DNA of 64,000 nucleotides from Haloarcula sebkhae. GTDB taxonomy: Archaea; Halobacteriota; Halobacteria; Halobacteriales; Haloarculaceae. The stretch's first letter is position 1, and each line of letters starts with the position of its first letter. The stretch covers positions 434,001 through 498,000 of the forward strand of contig NZ_BMPD01000003.1 of NCBI RefSeq assembly GCF_014647415.1. The letters are read 5' to 3'. The position numbers and the translations under genes were made by a program. Shown piece after piece: positions 60,508 through 64,000 of this stretch. Under the pieces are notes generated by a model. The model saw only the letters and a program-made list of their open reading frames with translations, searched no databases and was not told the origin of the DNA.

Positions 60508-61479
60508 TTAACGCCGGCCGGACGACGGCGTGACAATGAGTTTGCCGAGGAAACTGTCGTTGAGTACGTCGTCGTGAGCGGCTGAGACCTCCGCAAGGTC
60601 GTAGCGGCGGGCGATGACCGGCGTCAGCTCGTCGTCGGCCATAAGCGTCGCTAGCCGGTCCAGTACCGCGCCGAACTCGGGCGTGTTGAACATCGAGACG
60701 TGGTGGACGCTGAGTGCTTTCGCCCGGCAGCGCGGGACGTTCTCGAACGTCGCCGCGAGGTCGGTGTTTCCGATGGCGGCGATTCGCGCGCCCTGGGCGG
60801 CCACCTCGGCGTCGAACGCGAGGTAGTCGTCGAGGCGGTGGTCGAGAATCACGTCCGGCGCGCCGGCATCGACCACGGCGTCGGCGAGGTCGTCCCGGCT
60901 GTAGTCGAACACGTTGTCCGCGCCGAGGTCGGCCAGCCGGTTGTGGTAGGCCGGTGATGCTGTCGTCGTCACCTGCGCCCCGTTCGCCGCAGCCAACTGG
61001 ACCGCAACGTGGCCGACACCGCCGCTCCCGCCGTGAATCAGCACCCGCTCAGCCGGCTCCAGCGCGCAGGCGTCGACGAGCGTCTGCCAGGCGGTGACGC
61101 CGACGAGCGCGACGGCCGCGCCTGCCTCGGCGGACACTCCTTCGGGGAGCTGTGCCAGATGCGATTCGGGAACAGTGACGTACTCCGCACAGGTCCCTTG
61201 GAGCCAGTTGCCCAGCCCTGTCGCGAACGCCCGGTCGCCCTCGGTGATGGTAGATACGCGCTCGCCGGTCGCGGCGACGGTCCCGGCACAGTCAGAGCCC
61301 GGTATCCAGGGCAGTTCTCCCGGTTCGTAGTCACCGGTCCGGAAGTACGTGTCAACCGGATTGACCGCCGCTGCCTCGACTTCGAGCAGGACCTCCTCCG
61401 GACCTGGTGTGGGCCCTTCGATGTCGTCGACGCGGAGCACGTCCGGTCCGCCGTATTCGTGGAATCGTACAGCACGCAT
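60508..61479 (-). CDS. NADPH:quinone oxidoreductase-like MDR protein
   Basis: This 323-residue zinc-free medium-chain reductase of the zeta-crystallin type has AVNPVDTYFRTGDY near the N-terminus, LVGVTAWQTLVDAC mid-protein and the NADP loop LIHGGSGGVGHVAVQLA. No zinc-binding cysteine lobe is present. It reduces quinones or enals with NADPH. It stands alone, divergent from the chemotaxis transducer gene. The specific substrate is not determinable. Confidence 0.92.
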   Translation of the reverse strand: MRAVRFHEYGGPDVLRVDDIEGPTPGPEEVLLEVEAAAVNPVDTYFRTGDYEPGELPWIPGSDCAGTVAATGERVSTITEGDRAFATGLGNWLQGTCAEYVTVPESHLAQLPEGVSAEAGAAVALVGVTAWQTLVDACALEPAERVLIHGGSGGVGHVAVQLAAANGAQVTTTASPAYHNRLADLGADNVFDYSRDDLADAVVDAGAPDVILDHRLDDYLAFDAEVAAQGARIAAIGNTDLAATFENVPRCRAKALSVHHVSMFNTPEFGAVLDRLATLMADDELTPVIARRYDLAEVSAAHDDVLNDSFLGKLIVTPSSGRR

Positions 61480-61727
61480 TGGGACATGAGTCAGGTGGTA
61501 TCGGGAAAACCTTTCCCCACAGACCGGACGGCCCCGAATATGGGACTCAACATATCACGGTACGTTGAGTGACATCGCCGACAGCGAACAAGCTCGGTCA
61601 CTGTTCACTTCGGCGACTATAGGTGTGTTATCAGAGCAACAGAAAGCCCCATGGTAGCTGTTCAGAGGCGATAGATGTCCACAGTTGGGTGCAGTGCTTA
61701 TCATCGGTGAGAATTGCGTAACAACCC

Positions 61728-61734
61728 TTTATTA
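61728..61734 (+). promoter_or_regulatory. TATA box of the chemotaxis transducer gene
   Basis: The stretch tttatta lies 21-27 bases before the first of the two tandem ATG codons, fitting a leaderless transcript. It is the only AT-rich box in the 275-base spacer upstream of this gene; the rest of that spacer shows no gene or repeat. Confidence 0.55.
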
Positions 61735-61754
61735 GCATGTTTGTGTAAAATTGG

Positions 61755-64000
61755 ATGATGGAATCAGATAGGGACTCGCCACTCCCAAGTTTTATTGCTG
61801 GCAGTTACGCTGCCAGGCTCGGGTTGGCGCTTTCATTCGCGATAATTGTCATTATCGCCGCCGGAGTCCTGACAAGCGCACAGGCGTCCGCCACTCTCGA
61901 GGAAGACGTTGCGGACGACATCACGGCGCTGTCAGAGACGCAGGCCGCACAGTTAGATGATTGGCTGACGACATCGCGCCGGGATGCCCGGTCGGTGTCG
62001 CGACTCCCTGTGTTCACTGACGGGACGAACACGGAGAAACAGCAACGACTGGAGGAGTTACGGTCCAACGAGGAACTACCGCCCGGTGTCGTCGCAGTGC
62101 ACTACTTCGACACCGAGACAAACGAGATTCGCGCCAGTTCGAATCAGGACTTCATCGGGGTCAACGCTGCCGAGCAGGGCGCACCGTTTGCTACGGACCC
62201 GCCGCAGTTCGACGGTCCCGACGACACGCACGTGACGGAACCGTTCTCTGTCTCGGTCGTGGACCATCCGATAGTTGCCGTCGTTTCGCCGGTCCCCGGA
62301 GACGACGACAGAGCGCTCGTGTATATGATCGACCTCCGGGAGAAAGCTGATCAGATATCGAACCAGCGCGATGGGTCGTTTACTACGGTCGTCAACACTG
62401 ACGGCAAGTTCGTTTCCCATCCCAACACCTCGACGATCGGGTCGACAGCTCCGATCTCACAGATGGAGTCCAACCCGTTGGGTACGCTCGAACCCGGCGA
62501 GAGTGCCTTCCACGAAACAGACAGTACGCTGATGGGACTGACCCGACTCGAATCACAGGACTGGGTCGTTATGGTTCACGCTGATCGCCAGAACGCGTAC
62601 GCCCTGAGCGACCAGATCAACTCCGACCTCATCGCGCTCATTTTGCTTGCCGTCGTCAATCTCGGACTCATCGGTGTCACAATCGGCGGGAACACGATCG
62701 CCTCGCTGCGGCGGCTTTCGGTGAAGGCCGAGGCGATGGCCGACGGTGAACTCGATGTCGACCTCGATACGTCGCGGGAAGACGAGTTCGGAACGCTGTA
62801 CGCGGCCTTCGATAATATGCGGGCGAACCTCCGGACACAGATATCCGAAGCCGAAACTGCCAAGCAGGAAGCCGAGGAGGCCAAAGAGCAGGCACAAGCG
62901 GCCCGTGAGGACGTTGAATCCGAACGCAACGAGATGGAAGCGCTGACCGGGCACCTCGAACTGAAGGCACAGCAGTACAGCAACGCGCTTGAGGCCGCCG
63001 CCAACGGCGACCTCACCGCGCGGGTGGACACGGACAGTATGAACGACGCGATGGCGGAGGTCGGTGAGGACATCAACACGACGCTGGATGCGCTCGAAGA
63101 CACTATTGCCGACATGAAGACGTTCGCGACCAACGTCATCCAGTCCAGCGACCGTGTCAACTCGAACGCGGAGCGGGTCGACCAGGCCAGCAAGCAAGTG
63201 TCGAAGTCCATCAACGAGATCTTCGAAGGGACGACCGAGCAAAACGAGGGGCTCGAATCGGCGGCCGCCGAGATGCAGAACCTCTCGGCGACCGCACAGC
63301 AGGTCGCCTCCTCCGCACAGCAAGTCGCCGACACGTCCCAATCGGCCGCGGAAGTCGGTGAAGACGGCCGCGAAGCTGCACAGGAGGCCATTGCGGAAAT
63401 GAGCGCCATCGAGGACGAGACCGGCGAGACCGTCGAAGAGATCAACGCGCTCGACGACGAACTCGACGAGATCGGCGAGATCGTCGGCGTCATCACGAGC
63501 ATCGTCGAGCAGACGAACATGCTCGCGCTGAACGCGTCTATCGAGGCCGCCCACGCTGACGGGGATGGAGAAGGCTTCGCCGTCGTCGCTGACGAGATCA
63601 AGGGCCTCGCAGAGGAGACCAAAGAGGCTGCTGCCGACATCGAACAGCGCATCGAAGGCATCCAGGAGCAGGCCGGCGACACCGTCGAGACGATGGAGTC
63701 GACCAGTAACCGGATTACTGAAGGCGTCTCGACGGTCGAGGAGACTGTCGACGCGCTGGAGACCATCGTCGAGTACACGGAAGAGGTCGACACCGGTATC
63801 CAAGAGATCGACCGGGCGACCGAGGAGCAGGCCCGGACTGCACAGGACGTGATGGGTACCATCGACGATCTGACGACGATCAGCCAGCAGACGGCGACGG
63901 AGGCCGACACCGTGGCCGGTGCGGCACAGGACCAGTCCGCGTCCATCGACGAAGTGTCGGACTCCGCGACGGAGCTCCGTCAGCGTGCTGACGACCTCGA
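61755..64000 (+). CDS. Halobacterial methyl-accepting transducer (Htr), 3' end beyond the window
   Basis: About 748 residues are visible; the C-terminus continues past the right edge. The transducer has TM1 at about residues 20-44 and an extracellular dCache-like sensor (about 45-290, with [13 protein letters not shown]). TM2 is at about 291-312, then HAMP and a long cytoplasmic coiled-coil signalling region. The hairpin tip [37 protein letters not shown] starts near residue 585 and matches CheA/CheW binding. It controls archaellum rotation through CheA. Adjacent che genes are not seen. The ligand is unknown. Confidence 0.95.
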   Translation, partial: MMESDRDSPLPSFIAGSYAARLGLALSFAIIVIIAAGVLTSAQASATLEEDVADDITALSETQAAQLDDWLTTSRRDARSVSRLPVFTDGTNTEKQQRLEELRSNEELPPGVVAVHYFDTETNEIRASSNQDFIGVNAAEQGAPFATDPPQFDGPDDTHVTEPFSVSVVDHPIVAVVSPVPGDDDRALVYMIDLREKADQISNQRDGSFTTVVNTDGKFVSHPNTSTIGSTAPISQMESNPLGTLEPGESAFHETDSTLMGLTRLESQDWVVMVHADRQNAYALSDQINSDLIALILLAVVNLGLIGVTIGGNTIASLRRLSVKAEAMADGELDVDLDTSREDEFGTLYAAFDNMRANLRTQISEAETAKQEAEEAKEQAQAAREDVESERNEMEALTGHLELKAQQYSNALEAAANGDLTARVDTDSMNDAMAEVGEDINTTLDALEDTIADMKTFATNVIQSSDRVNSNAERVDQASKQVSKSINEIFEGTTEQNEGLESAAAEMQNLSATAQQVASSAQQVADTSQSAAEVGEDGREAAQEAIAEMSAIEDETGETVEEINALDDELDEIGEIVGVITSIVEQTNMLALNASIEAAHADGDGEGFAVVADEIKGLAEETKEAAADIEQRIEGIQEQAGDTVETMESTSNRITEGVSTVEETVDALETIVEYTEEVDTGIQEIDRATEEQARTAQDVMGTIDDLTTISQQTATEADTVAGAAQDQSASIDEVSDSATELRQRADDL

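Noticed and set aside
62553-63946. Two long minus-strand frames across the chemotaxis transducer
   Set aside because: They oppose the well-conserved transducer. Their Ser- or Arg/Asp-biased composition is typical of a GC-rich antisense frame.

Overview
This window is ordinary, gene-dense chromosome from an extreme halophile, almost certainly a Haloarcula species. The protein-coding DNA is GC-rich, the proteins are strongly acidic, promoters are archaeal (AT-rich TATA-type boxes about 25-30 bases before many start codons, implying leaderless transcripts), and the initiator tRNA starts with an A1-U72 pair. The 92-residue ribosomal protein eL42 (L44e) matches, from memory, the Haloarcula marismortui protein used in the 50S crystal structures. 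I see no rRNA, CRISPR array, transposase or integrase.

Layout. 0-3.2 kb: the end of a radical SAM/SPASM protein, a cysteine-bearing HTH_10 regulator, a 12-helix NnrS-like membrane protein, a DUF2249 protein, a three-helix protein and an ArsR-type regulator, a group reminiscent of haem or nitrogen-oxide loci. 3.3-15.9 kb: aminotransferase, secreted Tat-dependent halolysin in an AT-rich pocket, a thiolase whose last 23 codons are tandemly repeated after its stop codon, small regulators, a metallophosphoesterase, an amine-oxidase-like flavoprotein, a threonine-synthase-like protein without the PLP lysine, a zinc-type reductase, universal stress proteins and a membrane J-domain protein. 15.9-18.2 kb: the conserved translation operon eL42-eS27-aIF2alpha-Nop10-PAC2. 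19-26.8 kb: cell-surface and glycan genes (DUF2298 protein, DPM-like glycosyltransferase with GtrA, GT-C-like membrane protein with a secreted partner), initiator tRNA with 112-bp tandem repeats of its 3' end, and hypoxanthine phosphoribosyltransferase. 27-28.4 kb: winged-helix membrane regulator and a type IV pilin.

28.5-36.6 kb is a nine-gene Mrp-type sodium/proton antiporter operon, transcribed E-F-G-D(DUF4040)-B-C and then three large D-type subunits. Its first gene fuses a universal-stress-like domain to MnhE. It is followed by coaBC and a tightly overlapping four-gene DUF4129-DUF7269-like-DUF58-DUF7519-like membrane cluster (37.9-42.6 kb), then HtpX protease, a short TrxB-like flavoprotein, proteasome-activating nucleotidase, a DUF420 protein, an HD hydrolase, an amidohydrolase, a SHOCT protein and another stress protein.

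50-54.8 kb is a biotin-dependent propionyl/acetyl-CoA carboxylase locus: biotin ligase, biotin carboxylase with carrier domain, a small PccX-like subunit and the carboxyltransferase. After it come a uracil-DNA-glycosylase-family protein, a FilR1-like regulator divergent from an EamA exporter, a sodium-dependent transporter, an SDR enzyme, a quinone oxidoreductase and a halobacterial chemotaxis transducer running off the right edge.

I did not find a clear new multi-gene system. The best leads are local: the in-frame 69-bp thiolase-tail repeat, the 112-bp tRNA-tail repeat, the lysine-less threonine-synthase-like protein, structured intergenic segments near 27.0 and 58.0 kb, and the Usp-MnhE fusion.
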